64,000 nt of DNA, from positions 3,038,001-3,102,000 of the forward strand of contig JALGAS010000002.1 of NCBI GenBank assembly GCA_023078685.1. Direction: 5' to 3'. Under the pieces are notes generated by a model. That model was not told the DNA's origin. It saw nothing but the letters and a program-made list of their open reading frames with translations, and ran no database searches. Every line of letters starts with the position of its first letter. Positions within the stretch are counted from its first letter, which is position 1. Below are positions 46,700 through 59,390 of the stretch, one piece after another. The stretch comes from Neopestalotiopsis rosae. Taxonomy: Eukaryota > Ascomycota > Sordariomycetes > Amphisphaeriales > Sporocadaceae. The position numbers were made by a program, and so were the translations under genes.

Positions 46700-46798
46700 T
46701 GATGAGAGTGGGATTCGAACCCACGCCAATTTCTTGACTACGATTTGAAACTCAGGAAGACCTGAACGTAGCGCCTTAGACCGCTCGGCCATCTCACC
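46700..46798 (-). tRNA. tRNA-Leu (CAG) with intron
   Basis: Minus strand: acceptor stem GGTGAGA pairs with TCTCATC (one G-U) and the discriminator is A. GGCCGAGCGGTCTAAGGC gives the D arm, CTACG/CGTAG the anticodon stem and GTGGGTTCGAATCCCAC the T arm. The loop reads TT-CAG-G, so the anticodon is CAG. An intron of about 17 nt follows the base 3' of the anticodon. A long variable arm confirms the class II (Leu) type. Confidence 0.93.
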
Positions 46799-48559
46799 CA
46801 ATTGCTTGTTATAAAGGTGACTTGTGAGGCATTATGATGGGGAATCTAGCATTTGGGTCGCCGACGAGTGTCATTTTCTGGTCGTCGACGACTCAAATGA
46901 CACTCCATGACAGGATGATCAAGTCAGTCTCGATGCTCACAATGCGGAGTTCTATGTGTGAGGCTGCAGACCTAGTGGTTGAACGGTCTTCCACAGGTGG
47001 TCATTGTAGTCAGCAGTTGCATTGTTCACTGGATAACGTGAATATGTCCGTTGACAGAACTTCACTTGTGCGTGATTGAAGTCGATGTGAAAGAAGAGAT
47101 GCGGTGTTGCTGATTGTCTCGCTCTGGCATACTGCCGAGAAATGTCATTGTGTATCCCGGAGTCCTTTTTCTCAGCATCACTAGGATATATATGCCGTTT
47201 GTCTTTACCTACGAACTATGCAATAGCAATCGAATCATGATTAATGAATTTTGATCTATCCACTACATTAATAGCGGGCAGTAATCGGAAGGTCTTTGAA
47301 GAGGCTATATTTGTAGCGAAGTGCATTGCAGCTCGTCCACTCGGAGCCTGTTTTAATCTGAACTCTTCCCTTGGCAAAGATTATTGTGAGACGTTATTGC
47401 GCCAACTGTAGCACAAGTCAACGTCAGTGGATAATAAACAGTTTGGTTATGTCATATTGCTGGCAAAATCAGAGATCTAGAATTTTGAATGTGGTTGAAC
47501 AGTATTTGTCTTGCAAAGGCGCAAAAGTCTTGTTCTACCATGAAACTTGAGGCCAACCAGTCGGAGTTTTCCCATTTGCTTTCCTACGTACCGCATGTAA
47601 TTTGGCTTCAGATTCAGAATCTGACACTTCAAACAGGCCCGATATGCTGTATCCCTCGAGAGCAGTTGCTAGCACAAAGACTGTGTATCCAAAACCCATT
47701 ATCTCACTGATCCGCTGCAGTTGTGTGGAACACAGGTCAACGGCTACTAACGTGCTTTCATAGATGTTTCAACGAGGACATTGTCGCCTCTGAGTGATCG
47801 TTTCTCTGTTATCTCAAAAGTTCCTGTTACTGAGACGTCAACAAATCACATCGCTAATAATCCCAGCTTCAATGTGCCGATATGCCAGGGACAACAATTC
47901 TATCCGGGATCTCGGAGATTCCAACCCTGTTGTAGGGCATCAACAACCCGAATATCGGGCGAATACGTCGTGTGTTGTGTAGCATAACGGGATTGGTTTA
48001 TATGCTGGCATCCGCAAGCCACTGTACCACGATGACACTTACCAACGGCATTCAGGGATTATGTCCTGCAAAGCTTATCGTGGCACCATGAAAAGTTTTT
48101 GTCTGAGGAAATCTATATGAGGACGATGGGCATCAACACATTGCAGAATTCTACTGGCCCTTCGGGTGGTCTCCGCTTCATTCCTTCTTTTTCTTCTGCC
48201 TGGTTTGAAGTTGAACCAAAAGTGCCGATAACTGGCCATTCTGCCCACGGAACTCCGCATTTCCATGGTCTCAACCAGGCGGCATCATGCGAAACCGCTG
48301 TCTACGGAAACAATGCCTTCAGCAAGTTTTATGTGGCTTCCATTATTTCCGACAGATAAATGTTGGCTCCAGTCCCTGTTTCTCTTCAACCTGAAGCGAC
48401 TGAATATTTATATTCATTACTACAACGCATTGTAAATCGCCATCAGCAGTTGAGAAAGAGCGCAAACGACAATACCAGTCAAGCCTCACATGATCACATT
48501 TTCGTTGTTCTTCTATCTTCCTCAGCGTCCCAGTGCCTAAAGCCAGAAGTATCCCTATC
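46799..48559. other. intergenic region between tRNA-Leu and the SMP-like gene
   Basis: About 1.75 kb with no supported gene. Only scattered short open frames without motifs. Confidence 0.5.
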
Positions 48560-48852
48560 ATGGCTCGAACAAAGACCCAAATGACAGCCGAGGCCGCTGC
48601 ACGAATCCAAGCCACCCAGGTATGCTATTCCTTCACACCTTTTCAGCCCTTGCTCCCTAGTCACTTCTATATGTCTGACTACAAAATTATTAGAAGAAAG
48701 GCAGCAAGGACGACGGATTCGCGGCCCGCGCCAAAGCTGCCGCCATGCGCAACGCGAGAGCAGCATCTCAGAGTCACAACGGAGGGGGCCAAGCAGACCA
48801 ATCTGGCCAGCAACGCCATTACGGCGGCGGCTATGGTCAACACAGATCATAA
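48560..48852 (+). CDS. small SMP/LEA-like hydrophilic protein
   Basis: Two exons (48560-48619 and 48694-48852; 74-bp intron GTATGC...TTATTAG with branch CTGAC) give 72 aa. MTAEAAARIQATQKKGSKDD, then GFAARAKAAAMRNARAA, resembles the seed-maturation-protein (SMP) repeat A-x-RIQ-x-T-Q...GFAARAQSA found in small fungal and plant LEA-type proteins linked to desiccation and heat stress. The C-terminal third is Gly/Gln/His-rich and disordered (GGGQADQSGQQRHYGGGYGQ). No signal peptide, so cytosolic. The intron falls exactly between the two halves of the SMP motif. Similarity is judged by eye. Confidence 0.7.
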
Positions 48853-51800
48853 TAAAAAGGCTGCACGGCCAATGACATGACAATAACGAGGTTTGGGCTG
48901 AGGAACAAAAGATTACAAGATTGAGAAGGTTGAAACATGAGTACATGATGTCGGGAGTTCAAAAAAGGGGGGATAGATAGTTATTGAGTATACCATGTGT
49001 ACAAGGCTGGCACTTTACACAAGATACAAGTTTTGATTCGTTAGGCCAAGACGTTAAGAAGTGAATATAGCCTTCTTGTGCTGTTTACAGAATTTCCATT
49101 ATTGACATTCACTTTACTACTCCACATACTCCAGTATAATCATTGATTATGACATGGGTTGGCGCGCGTTCCAAAGATGGGTCTTGAAATAGATGACCCT
49201 TCAATGACGATACTTCCTAGGTATGCTCAATATCCGTCTGTTCTGCTTTGCCGCACTGACAGTGGAGGGACCCACGGGCAGCTCCGCTGCGCTGAGTATA
49301 TTACCTAGACTAGGTAACATTTCATCGTTTTTTCTATAATCAGCTTGACCTTTTGTCCACTTCCCTCCACATAGCTTTGATATCGAAGCGTTTCAAATTG
49401 AGCATTCTTCTTTGCTTACGTGTCAGATGTCTGCCAGCAGCCTACAGTATTGTTAGAAATTGTTAGGAAGTCAAGACTACTACCACTCAATTGACCCACC
49501 CATACTGCATGTCAAGTCTATACAGAAAAGATCTTGTTATTCGTTGTAGACAAAACCATCGTGATCTTACTTTGAGCAGCTCGTCAAAACGTCGATCGAT
49601 ACTGTTCCGATCGATGTCAAATACATGGTCTGTCAAACAGCATCGAGGCTGCTCAGGGTATACATACATGATAAGGCTTGGCATCAGGAGTTCGTACAGG
49701 TAATGGGATCCTAGTATATCAAACCAATCCAGAAATGGTAGAGCGCAGCCTTGATTTTTTGCTTTTGTCCTGGACAAATCAGAGGTCGTCGTATGACATG
49801 CAGAGGGCGGCCATCTGCCATGTATTGTTCCTTTTGCTTCCTTGCCATGCAGGTGACAAACAAACATGACGAACAATTCAGCGGTCAAGAGGCAGGCAAG
49901 GCAGCGGGAACAACGTACGTAAGCACGATTTGAAAGCCACGATCATGTACTTGCGCTTGGCAGGTTACGTACACCCCCAATAATACGTGAATGTTGGACG
50001 CCTCGGTCTTTGGTGTCATTGGTCAGATCGCATTCTAGAGTCCACACTTTTGTTCGCTGTCCAGAAGGGCTTTAGTCCAGATATCACCAGGCTGCAGGCT
50101 GTTCTCGATCAATCAGCCGAGGCAAAGCATAATGGGCTTTCCTTTTCTTTTCAGAGGGGTATCGAATTTATACTTACTATAGTTGATCATCGTCCGAATG
50201 AGGAAGTAGGTGTTATCGATTTGGCTGTTACTATCTATATTTCATTGGTTGGCAGTACGCTGGTCCAGCGGATTACTCCAGTGGAATACTCCAGTGCATG
50301 ATAATCGTCCGTCATCCATCCAAAATTTGCGGGGGCCGGTTACTCAGCCTGTCCGACGCCTCGGGTTTTTTTGTTCTCGGTCCAACTCCAGACTCAGCAG
50401 CAACACATCGAGGTTTTGCTTCGAGTGGGGGGCAAAAGGGAGAGACGATCGTAAGCGCAACAGGAACATAATCCACTCAGATTTGCTTTTCTATTGTTTC
50501 AATGTCAAATAACGATAATTCGTTCTGCAGCGTGCATATCGGCATTCTAGGGTGTATTTGTCATGAGAGGAATTGCCAACTCAGGTATGTTTCACAGAGC
50601 CTATGTTGGCTTCGCAGACGCTATGTCGGACTCGCAGCTGTGCCGTATTTGGAGTCCAAGTACATGGGGTGATGTCGTCGAGGCCTGTACCATTAAATGG
50701 CAAAAGGAACTCCAAGACCGTTGTTAGTGTCTTCTAGGAACATAAGCTCTAACGTCTTTTCTGGATATTGAGTCTCGTTGTCAATCCTGCACGGGCCTGG
50801 CCAGCCAGCTATGCTTGCTAGAACATGGTGATGCTGTTATTGTTGTAATGCCTGCGGCCCGCGAACGGCTCGACTGGGAAAGAAAATAAACTGTCAGAGC
50901 TACTCGGACCCTTGCAAGAGAGTGATCGGGACGGCGAACCGACAGATTGAACTTCAGATCCAGCACGGTGGCCTGATGAAAAGTTGATCCCCTAGTGATC
51001 CCCCGGGTCTGCCGAGTAGCGTAGCAGTCCGAGTCAAACCCCCCCCCAGGCGATCGATCTCATCGTAGGGGAGGGTCTCGAGGATCTCGAGGGATTAGTC
51101 GCCCGGATTTCATTTAGAGGCCCTGAAGCTGCATGTTGTCTGTCAGCCACATAAACGTGTTTTCTTGTTAGTTGCCTGGCGGGCGGTTGGGCCAATCAAG
51201 ACGGTAAACAGGTCGTTGTCAGCCCGTCAAACCGGCCCTAAAGACGGAGTCCGATCAGTCAGCCGACCGAGAGGCGGTGTTTCCCAACTGCGGTCTACCC
51301 TGGAAGAGAGGCTGGAGAGAGAGGGGAAAGCGGAACGTAGGCAGGGGCGAGTGGATCGAGAATACCGAGGGGGTTACGGCGCATCAAGACAACTGCGACG
51401 GAGAGAAGAGCCCGGGATGCTGATTATATGCCTGATCAGTTGCTCTTCCATGCCAAAGCGTGCTTCTCTGACTCTTTTGTGCCACAGATCTGCGACATTG
51501 ATGGCCTGAAATGTCGACGCACGCGCGCCGAGAGCCACTCGAGCCACTGTACTGTACGGGAGGCAAGTTTGTGGGGAGATTTGCATCAATTCTGATTGAT
51601 TTTCGTGTCACGACTTCTGTTCTTGTCTAGAAAAATAGGCAGGCCTGTACGTTGTAGGCAGTGATGTGGCAGGAACGACTTTATGATTGTTTCTTATCGA
51701 ACAGTCATGTCGGTTACCTGCGGCTTGTACAGTGAAGTCAGAGCTATTTACGCTGTTTAAAGAGAGCTATCAACTAATAGTACAGTTGGGATGACCTAGG

Positions 51801-54800
51801 AGAATGGAAAACTAGAGCCATGTTGTTCAACCGTTGTAACAGCATGAGACAAAAATTTGGGAACTCTTCTCATGTCTGCCATGCCAACTCCCTCCAAGAG
51901 GTAAAAAGTCAAAAGAACACAATTTTGAAAAGAGCTTCTACACAAAGTAACAGTACTATTGATGCCAAAATCGTCTATTTCTTTTAAGTGGCGCTGGCGT
52001 CTTGGTGTCGGGAAAATGTGTAAGATATTGAGTACCTATGAAGGCAAGCAGCGATTTGTCATAGTCTCGGACTCTGTGACATGCCAAATTCTGTAGGATA
52101 CTATTAAAGACTATAGCGAATTGAAGGCTGCAGAAATACAAGAAAAAGAAAAACATTACAATGCTCTTTCAAAGACACAACGATAAAGAAAAGCTGACAA
52201 AAAATCTAGAACTGTTAAAGCCGTCGTTGACGCGAGAGCCACCGAGCTGTTTGATTTGTAGCCAATCAGCGCGCCAGGGGATGCCCGGAAAGCCTCCGGC
52301 GCTGGTCATTTGATTGTTCACACAAAGTCCAATTAAAAAAAAAAGTGTCCGGTTAGGTCATGGCTGTTGGTTCCTGACTCTAAATCACGTTGACATGACC
52401 TAAATAAGACCTCATACTTGGAGAGAAGTTTTCGCGCTCACCCTAGAGATCAGCGTCATTGTCGCAGAAAGCAGTACTTGCTTGACATGGTGCGTGTGAT
52501 GAGGCAAGAATGCATTCTGCAGAGCTGCAGAAGACTACAGCATGGCAATAAGCAGCTGAATTTTAGGCATTGAGGCGTGAATTACGAGAGGCAAAAGAAG
52601 GAAAGAGGATCCCATGATCAGCTCCTCAATCAGTAATCAACATTGTGTCAGGTGGGAGAAACCAGCAGTGTGGAAAATGTCCGACAAGGGAACCCCCCTC
52701 TTCTTCGCCTTCTGCCTTTGGGTTCTTGTGGATGAATAGGTTTTTCTTTTCTTTTTCTTTTCCCCATCTGTTTCTCTCATCTGTCTCCAATGTATAACAA
52801 TTTTTGCCACTTGCTATGTAGGCAGGTAGGCAATGTTTTTCAATACTTTCAGGCACCGCTCGTGAAGTAACACCAAAAGCCATCTAGACCCAGCCAAAAA
52901 TAAAGGCACCAAGCAGCTCCAAGGTCCCGACTCTCTCAGCCCGGACCGCGTTGACGCGAACAAACCATTATCTGGATCCCAACCGCGGAATCCAGAGCCC
53001 AGCTCCCAGTAAATGCAGTGAGTTGCATGACCCCACAAGGGCCCGGAGTAGTCTGCATCATGTACGGTAGCACGGTATGTAATGTACAGCCCTCTACTCT
53101 GTCGAGTCTAGATCATCGTAAAGTCACATGATCCAACCCTCATGCTCTGGTCTCCGTACAAACTGCCTCTGTCTGGACCTTGGTCGCCATGTCCTTTCTG
53201 TTCCCTCCCGTGTGTCCAGACTGTCACCGATCCCTCTTCGCTACTACATGCTCCCTCAGGCATACATCGCGAGCAGCAAGGAGGAAATATATCCAAGGAA
53301 AAAGAAAGGAATAGAAAACAAGAGAAGACGGAGAAAAAATCATCCCCCAGATGCGAAAGTTGTGAATGGCACCAAGTAACGGTCCATGTCGATCTTTCGG
53401 TTCCGTTCTACTATGGTTGGTTCCTGGGTGGCCCTGCCTTGGATGCATTAAAACGACCGCAGACTGGATCTTGGCACATACGTCTAGTACCTGCTCGAGC
53501 TTCCCACTGCCCCCCGTATGCCCCCAAATACACGGGATTCAACTAAGGAAGTACACTGCATTCACTATAGGCCAGCTCTAGTGGGACGTGTCGTCTCTAC
53601 TTTCCTTTTCCTCGTTGTTGGGACTGCCGGTACGTCGGTAGGTTGATTTTTCATTGGCTCCTTTCTCTTCTCTATAACGGACGCCCCTGGCTGTACCATC
53701 CCATCCCACCCCGGGCTGGAGGCTCAATGGCAGATCCATGTGCGGCCTCTGCAACTCCGACCGACCGACCGACGCACAGCAGTCGGGTTGCAGGCTGAAC
53801 AGCAGACAGGACAAGCGTCTGTCTGTCTGGATTCAGGTAGTTTAGGTGAGATCAGGCACAGCAAGTTACACCCGACCCTTCATCCCAACCATGCCTGTAT
53901 TCCGCGCAGCGCCCCGCCCTGCTTTGTCCTTCCAATGTCACCGGCCACGGAGCCGTCTCCGTACCCAATGGCATCCCGAGTTGATCTTCAGGGTCCACCA
54001 CCTGGAAGTAAAATGTCATTCTGATGGAAAATGGGCCGGACGGCCCCCGGAGGACACCAGCCAACTGGGAAGCAGCTTGCATATACCCCCATCCCGCCGA
54101 CAACGTTGGCAAGACTCTCACACACGATGATCAATCTTTCTTCTTCTCACTGCGCTCTGGCTTGATTCCTTCATATTAACCCTTTGCTCTCCCCCTTTTC
54201 ACGGTCACTGCCATCCCATAACGGCCATCTGACTGACTCCTGACCCCAGGGTCATCGTTTTCCATTCCCGATCACCCTCAGACTTCTCCCCAATATCTCC
54301 AGCTGCTGTTGTTCAGCACTGCCAAAACTCCCGACTGGCACATGGACTTGAAGGCAGTGCTTGGCAGGGCAGAGCGTAGTGAGCTGGTTACCTAGTCTTC
54401 AGGTACTGACTCGTGCGGCGACCCGGGGGAAGTGTGGGTAACTACTCTGCGTTGCCACGGCCGTGGCCTGGCCACGCCCTCTTGTTGTTGGCGTGGACGA
54501 TACCGAGGCGGCGCGCAATTTGCAAGACTTCCTACTCGATTTCATACGTCCTTTACAAGCAGCTCTTTGACACACAGAATCCCTCTATTTTTTCGATGTC
54601 TGCTTTTCGAGACCTGGTCCTAACCGCGCCGAGGACCCGACACAACGCAGAGAGCGCCAAGTGAAGAGACGTTCACTTACCTCCCCGTTCCATGCAAATA
54701 ACGAGGCGCAACTGAGAGTAGCGAATCGCTCAAGTCCTCGGTCTGTGGTCCTAGGATCGCAGTACAAAACGAGCTCCGAGGAGTCCCCTGAATCGCAATC

Positions 54801-54944
54801 TGCCTGGGAACCAGATTTGTTCTCAAAGGTCCCAAGTTAACTGGCTGATTCTCACTACGTACAAAGCCATACCCCACGTACGACTTCACCACCTTGTCTG
54901 TCCGTTATATAAACTTTTAGGTTTATTCGGCCATCAAACTTCGA
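48853..54944. other. gene-poor stretch of about 6 kb
   Basis: I found no gene, tRNA, rRNA or transposon remnant. All open frames are under about 135 codons, overlap on both strands and carry no motif. Visible details: an 8-9 C run near 51041, GACC repeats at 53759-53775 and a TATA-like TATATAAA at 54906-54913. Large upstream regions of regulators or non-coding RNAs are possible explanations. Confidence 0.5.
54906..54913 (+). promoter_or_regulatory. TATA-like sequence near the Zn2Cys6 gene start
   Basis: TATATAAA lies only 32 bp upstream of the chosen ATG (54945). If used it would give almost no leader, so it may be inactive or transcription may start further upstream. Confidence 0.3.
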
Positions 54945-57522
54945 ATGTCACAGCCATTACGACCGCTGCTTCCCGCAAGGGCCAGCAGTGGATCACATGG
55001 AAACTTGAGCACAGATTCATCGGGGAGTGCCCAGCAGCGACAGCCCAAGAGGGCCCCAATAAAGGCGGCATGCGAAGCGTGCCGGAAGCGCAAATCCAAG
55101 GTCCGTCATACTCGCCACAGGAATAAATAGGTGTACAGTCGCTCACAGGTTGTGTAGTGTAGTGCCGAGCGACCTCGATGCAGCATTTGCATCGAGAGAA
55201 ACACTCCATGCGAGTATAAAACATTACCTGCGGAGACTCACTTAGTGGCTCAAAAACGCCGGATGACCACTCTGCAGTCAAGATGTGACACATACGAAGC
55301 CTTGTTCCACTTACTCAAGGTGAAGCAGGAGGACGAGGCAGTATCGTTACTTGAGCAGATTCGTGCCTGTACCGACATAGAAAGCATCATGACGGCTTTA
55401 CAAGAAGTCGGCTCCCTTCCGCAACTATCTCCACGCCCTGAGATCCGCTTCCGGTACACTTTTCCTTACAAACAGGATATGGCATTCTCCGTCCAAAGCG
55501 GTTCCTGGTCAAATCCATACCTATCATCCGTTCTGTATGAAAGAATCCAGGAAACCAACTGTCAAGATGAAGACCAGGAGGAAGCGAACCCGCAGCCGCC
55601 TGGACAGGCGATATACGTGGTACCTTACCACGTCGCCGAGTTGCACGACGCGAGGCTTGCCTCCATCGACGTCACCAAATGGACTGCTGTACCCTCCAGC
55701 AACTCTCTACTGTTGTCACTTCTCGAGATCTGTAAGTCTTTCAAAACTCTGTTTGTAAAGTTTGTCTTGTCGTTAGAGTCTAGCATATATTGCCAGAAAG
55801 ATCATCGCAGGTCTTTACCCTTCTGAGCATTTCGCAGTTTCGCACATAGACTCAAACTGTTAGAATCAGAGCTAATGGACAAACCTTTGGAAAGATTTCA
55901 TCTTCGAATACCCCTTCCACTCGGTCTTCCACAAGGATCTTTTCCTTGATGACATGCTCAGTGGCAAGCAGAGATTTTGCAGTCCACTGCTTGTCAACGC
56001 TGTCTTGGCTGCAGCTTGGGTATGTAATATCATGTGCATCTACCTTTGTACGAGCACTGACCGAGCAATCAAAGCATGGCCATAAAGAATTCCAGAAACG
56101 TGCAGAATACTGGCGGCCTGATAATCTGGGTTATCGTTTCTTGGCCGAGGCACGACGCCTATTGGAGCGGGATCAGATCACATCAAAGATCACGACAATT
56201 CAAGCTACAAGCATCATGAATCTGACTATGTGCACTAATGGGCTTGATGATCTGAGTTGGTCTCTCCTGAACAATGCCATCACCATGTCACAACAACTCA
56301 ATCTGTTCACTCCATCTCCCGAGTCGGACCCAAAATGGCAGAAAGCCGCTGCAATCACATCCTGGAGTGTCTTCAACATGCAAGCGTATGTCTCTTAGAT
56401 GAAACCTCTCAACCAGACCTGAGAACTAACGACCAATAGTTGGCATAGCTTTCATATGTTTCGATCTCCGCGTCTTCTCGAGCCCCCTTTGCACCACCTT
56501 CCCGATGCAGAACACGACACAAATTTCTTTGGCGAAGTTCATGTCAGATATCCCGGCGTCAAGCAAAAAGTCGACGTCAATCATGGACAGGTCTTTAAGG
56601 CAATGTCAGGATTTCGCACAATCTTGAATGCTGCCTCTGTGGAGCTTTCCATGAGTGAGGGTGATCGCTTGCTGCCCGTGAGACTCCTTCACTACTGGAG
56701 GAGTATCGAGGACTGGCATTCGAGTCTTCCACAATGCCTCAAGGCCCATAACATCGCTTTGCCAAGTCACTTGAAGCTTCAGTGAGTTAATTACACTATC
56801 CAAAATGATTGTCTACTAAGGTATACATACACCACTTGTTGCCTTCTGTATATCTATCATATAATAGTAACTTCAACTGACGCGGCCATAGTATGCATAT
56901 GCATGTGCTCCTCATCAGGCTGTTCGAGCCCTTTGAAAATGTCTCTCAGATATTTGCCATAGAGGACCTACCGCGGCCAGGCAATATCGTGGTACAGTCC
57001 AAGGTTTCGCTTGAGACACTAGTGCGTCTGTACTATTTGCGTCATGGCTTTGAGTCATACGATCCAGCAATGCCATTCTTTGTGTCGCTGCTGGCCTGGG
57101 ACTCGCTTCGAGACTACAAGCAAATGATACTGGCGCAGAACTCGCCGCACCTGGACGCGGCACTCTCTACCATGATGCTCTGCGCAAAATTTTTGTGGGA
57201 GCAAGGCGCCAGCCACTTTCTTTCCGAGGTAATGTTCTTCTTCTTCAAAAGCTCCTTGCCAAGTAGGAATGAGGTACGCTTGCTGCGGGACGTGGTGGAT
57301 GCTGCTGGCGACGACGAGGCCGGTCCTCGATTGGAGCTGATGGTGCAGGAAGTTCGCTCGCAATGGCCCGTCGGAATCTTTAGTACCGCAAAGATGAGCG
57401 CCGACGCTGCGAGGTTGAGTGTTTTCATTGATTGGTGTCAGCGGACCGTGGACGGCCAGGGGAAACACCAGAGTCCTGACCCACTTGAAAGTCCTGATGC
57501 TGGGTGGATTCGATACCCTTAA
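54945..57522 (+). CDS. Zn2Cys6 fungal transcription factor with fungal_trans middle region
   Basis: Six exons (54945-55100, 55158-55731, 55895-56019, 56075-56385, 56440-56781 and 56892-57522) give 712 aa. The binuclear zinc cluster is C-x2-C-x6-C-x6-C-x2-C-x6-C with Cys at 43, 46, 53, 60, 63 and 70; intron 1 falls just before the third Cys. A short coiled-coil-like linker follows (LQSRCDTYEALFHLLKVKQE). The middle homology region starts near EYPFHSVFHKDLFLDDMLSG and RFCSPLLVNAVLAAAW and runs through NNAITMSQQLNLF and FNMQAWHSFHMFRSPRLLEPP, the normal order for this family. It is a nuclear DNA-binding regulator; targets are not inferable, and no biosynthetic cluster adjoins it. It lies beside the gene-poor 6-kb stretch. 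Confidence 0.9.
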
Positions 57523-57967
57523 TGTATAGTAGTAGTAGCTTATTGCCAGTTTCAATGATACTTCGATTTACAAGCAAGATTGTTGTTTTGGGGGCAGGGA
57601 AGAAGAAAAACAAGTGGAAAAGACATACACTTCTCTCTACTTACTGTAGGAAAGAAAAATCGCTCGATTGCGTACGAACCATAGCCGAAATTGAAGAATA
57701 CGGACTTGATGTTGTTGAGTGTTTGGAAGTGAGAGTAATTATTACTGCATTACTATTTTAGACAAGCCCGATTTCTGTCCCACAGTCCATTTGATGCCTG
57801 TTCATGCCATGAATTTTCAAATGCAAAGATGAGCAGACTGAGGACTTTTTCGCCAATTACCCCGCGTCGCATGATTAACACAGTTCCTTCGTCCCTAGAG
57901 CGATGTTCTGACTCCACATGAACAATAATTCCTCCTTCTTCCTGCAACCAACCCATCATCATTCTTT
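57523..57967. other. convergent intergenic region
   Basis: 3' flanks of the Zn2Cys6 gene and the small secreted protein gene. No gene is seen. Confidence 0.5.
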
Positions 57968-58405
57968 TCAAGGCAGGCTCTGGACGGGGTAGCTTCGATC
58001 CGGGGAAACAACGGCGCCGTCGGCGAGCTCCACGTCCTTGTAGGCCGGGTAGGCAATGAGCTTGTTGGGGTAATCCACAATGCTCAGCGTCGTGAAGCCC
58101 TCGCCGGGACCAAATTGACCGCTCCAGCCGCTGAGCACGGTGAAGGCGCCGCAGGCCGTCGGGCCGCCGTTGGCCTGCGAGGCGGGCGCGGTGCTGGTCG
58201 CGTTGACCACGTACGGGCACGGTATGGCCGTCGTGTTGGCGACGCCCGTGGAGATGCTGAAGGACCAGGCGCAGGTCGTGTCGGCGGCGTCGCAGGTGCG
58301 CGTCACGCCTTGGAGGGTCCATTCCTCGGCGGCGGCGACTGACACGGGCGCGGCTAGGGCCGTGGAGGCCGAGAGTGCGAGGAGTGCGGCGATATTGAAT
58401 TGCAT
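57968..58405 (-). CDS. small secreted protein with four cysteines (possible Hrip-like elicitor)
   Basis: Intronless, 145 aa. Signal peptide MQFNIAALLALSASTALA, cleaved before Ala-Pro. The mature chain of about 127 residues has four Cys (TRTCDAADTTCAWSF, AIPCPYV, TACGAF), probably two disulfides, and a C-terminal half SGWSGQFGPGEGFTTLSIVD plus YPAYKDVELADGAVVSPDRS. This pattern reminds me of fungal small secreted proteins annotated as hypersensitive-response-inducing (Hrip); the name is uncertain. GC-rich third positions and a good TATA box at 58521-58528 suggest regulated, possibly strong expression. Confidence 0.8.
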   Translation of the reverse strand: MQFNIAALLALSASTALAAPVSVAAAEEWTLQGVTRTCDAADTTCAWSFSISTGVANTTAIPCPYVVNATSTAPASQANGGPTACGAFTVLSGWSGQFGPGEGFTTLSIVDYPNKLIAYPAYKDVELADGAVVSPDRSYPVQSLP

Positions 58406-59390
58406 GGTTGCGATGTGTTTTTCTTCTTGCTTTTTTGGCGAGAAGTATGATTAAGTATCAGTAGCGAGCGGACTGTGTGTAGTCTTCTTGTCTAGGAGAA
58501 GAGGACGAATTGCTCAAGGTCTTTTATAGAAAGAGTGATCGTTGTCTGATGGTCTGATGATACCTCTTCTCCCTTCACTTCAATTCGCCCGCGGATCTTC
58601 ATGTCGTTTATATAGAAGGAGCTCCAACATCCCTTTCTTTGTCGATCTGGTCTCTGCAAGAAACCCAGCATTGCAACACTGTTCCCAAAAGCAAACAAGG
58701 AGTAATGTGATGTCAGGTCGACCCAAGTGATTTGAACCTTAAGCGACTTCTGCGGGCTTCCCTGCCAAAAGAATTCCTCTCCCCATGCCTCTCTCGTATT
58801 GACACTGGTCATTGCAACGCTGCGTGCTCCCGAGACCTTTTTGGCGCGCCAGCGTTACCAGTCACGCTGTCAAAGACTCAATACCTTCCTAGACCAATGC
58901 CGCCCGGATATATCCAGGGTGTCATCACAGCGGACGAAGCTGCCCGCGGGTCGCGGTTTTTCTCGATTTGGGGTTTTGGAGGCAGCGTGTCCATATGACT
59001 TTGGCTTGCCCAGCTATAGGCTCGGCTAGCCAACAGAGATCGACAGCTTGCCAAGCTTCGTATTCACATATGCAACTGCAGCTTCCCACCCCCCACTACC
59101 CGTGGCAGCTGCAGTAGCAGCTCACTGGGGAATCTGTGTACTCACGTATGTGTTCAAATTTTTGGCAATGATCGGGTTGTTTTTTCTTCTCAGTTGCATA
59201 GTGCGTCTGATATAGATTAAAAACAACCGTCCGGATTCGGCACTGAACTGGATCGACGCGGTTGGCTGCATAGTGGCTTTGACTGACAGGTCCATTTTGG
59301 AAATCTTAAATTTCACCAACACTCAATCTACAGAGCGCGTGAACATTCTCATGGTGAGCGGTGAAGACGCTTACACGGCACAGCGACACC
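58406..59390. other. intergenic region upstream of the small secreted protein gene
   Basis: About 1 kb with promoter-like TATA elements near the left end and nothing else recognisable. Confidence 0.5.
58521..58528 (-). promoter_or_regulatory. TATA box of the small secreted protein gene
   Basis: The minus strand reads TATAAAAG 116 bp upstream of the ATG at 58405, a standard spacing. A second TATATAAA-like run lies near 58607-58615. Confidence 0.55.

Noticed and set aside
46421..46801. 126-codon minus-strand open frame starting MGEMAERSKALRSGLPEF
   Set aside because: It is the well-known spurious translation of a tRNA-Leu gene, whose complete cloverleaf is present at 46700-46798.
53740..54130. 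Overlapping open frames of about 90 codons near 53.8-54.1 kb on both strands
   Set aside because: Three frames open at once in GC-rich DNA with GACC/CTGT simple repeats; no motif or splice structure supports any of them.
57229..57266. Possible 38-bp intron inside the last exon of the Zn2Cys6 gene
   Set aside because: GT and AG are present but 38 bp is too short and not a multiple of three; removal would break the frame that continues with NEVRLLRDVVDAAG.
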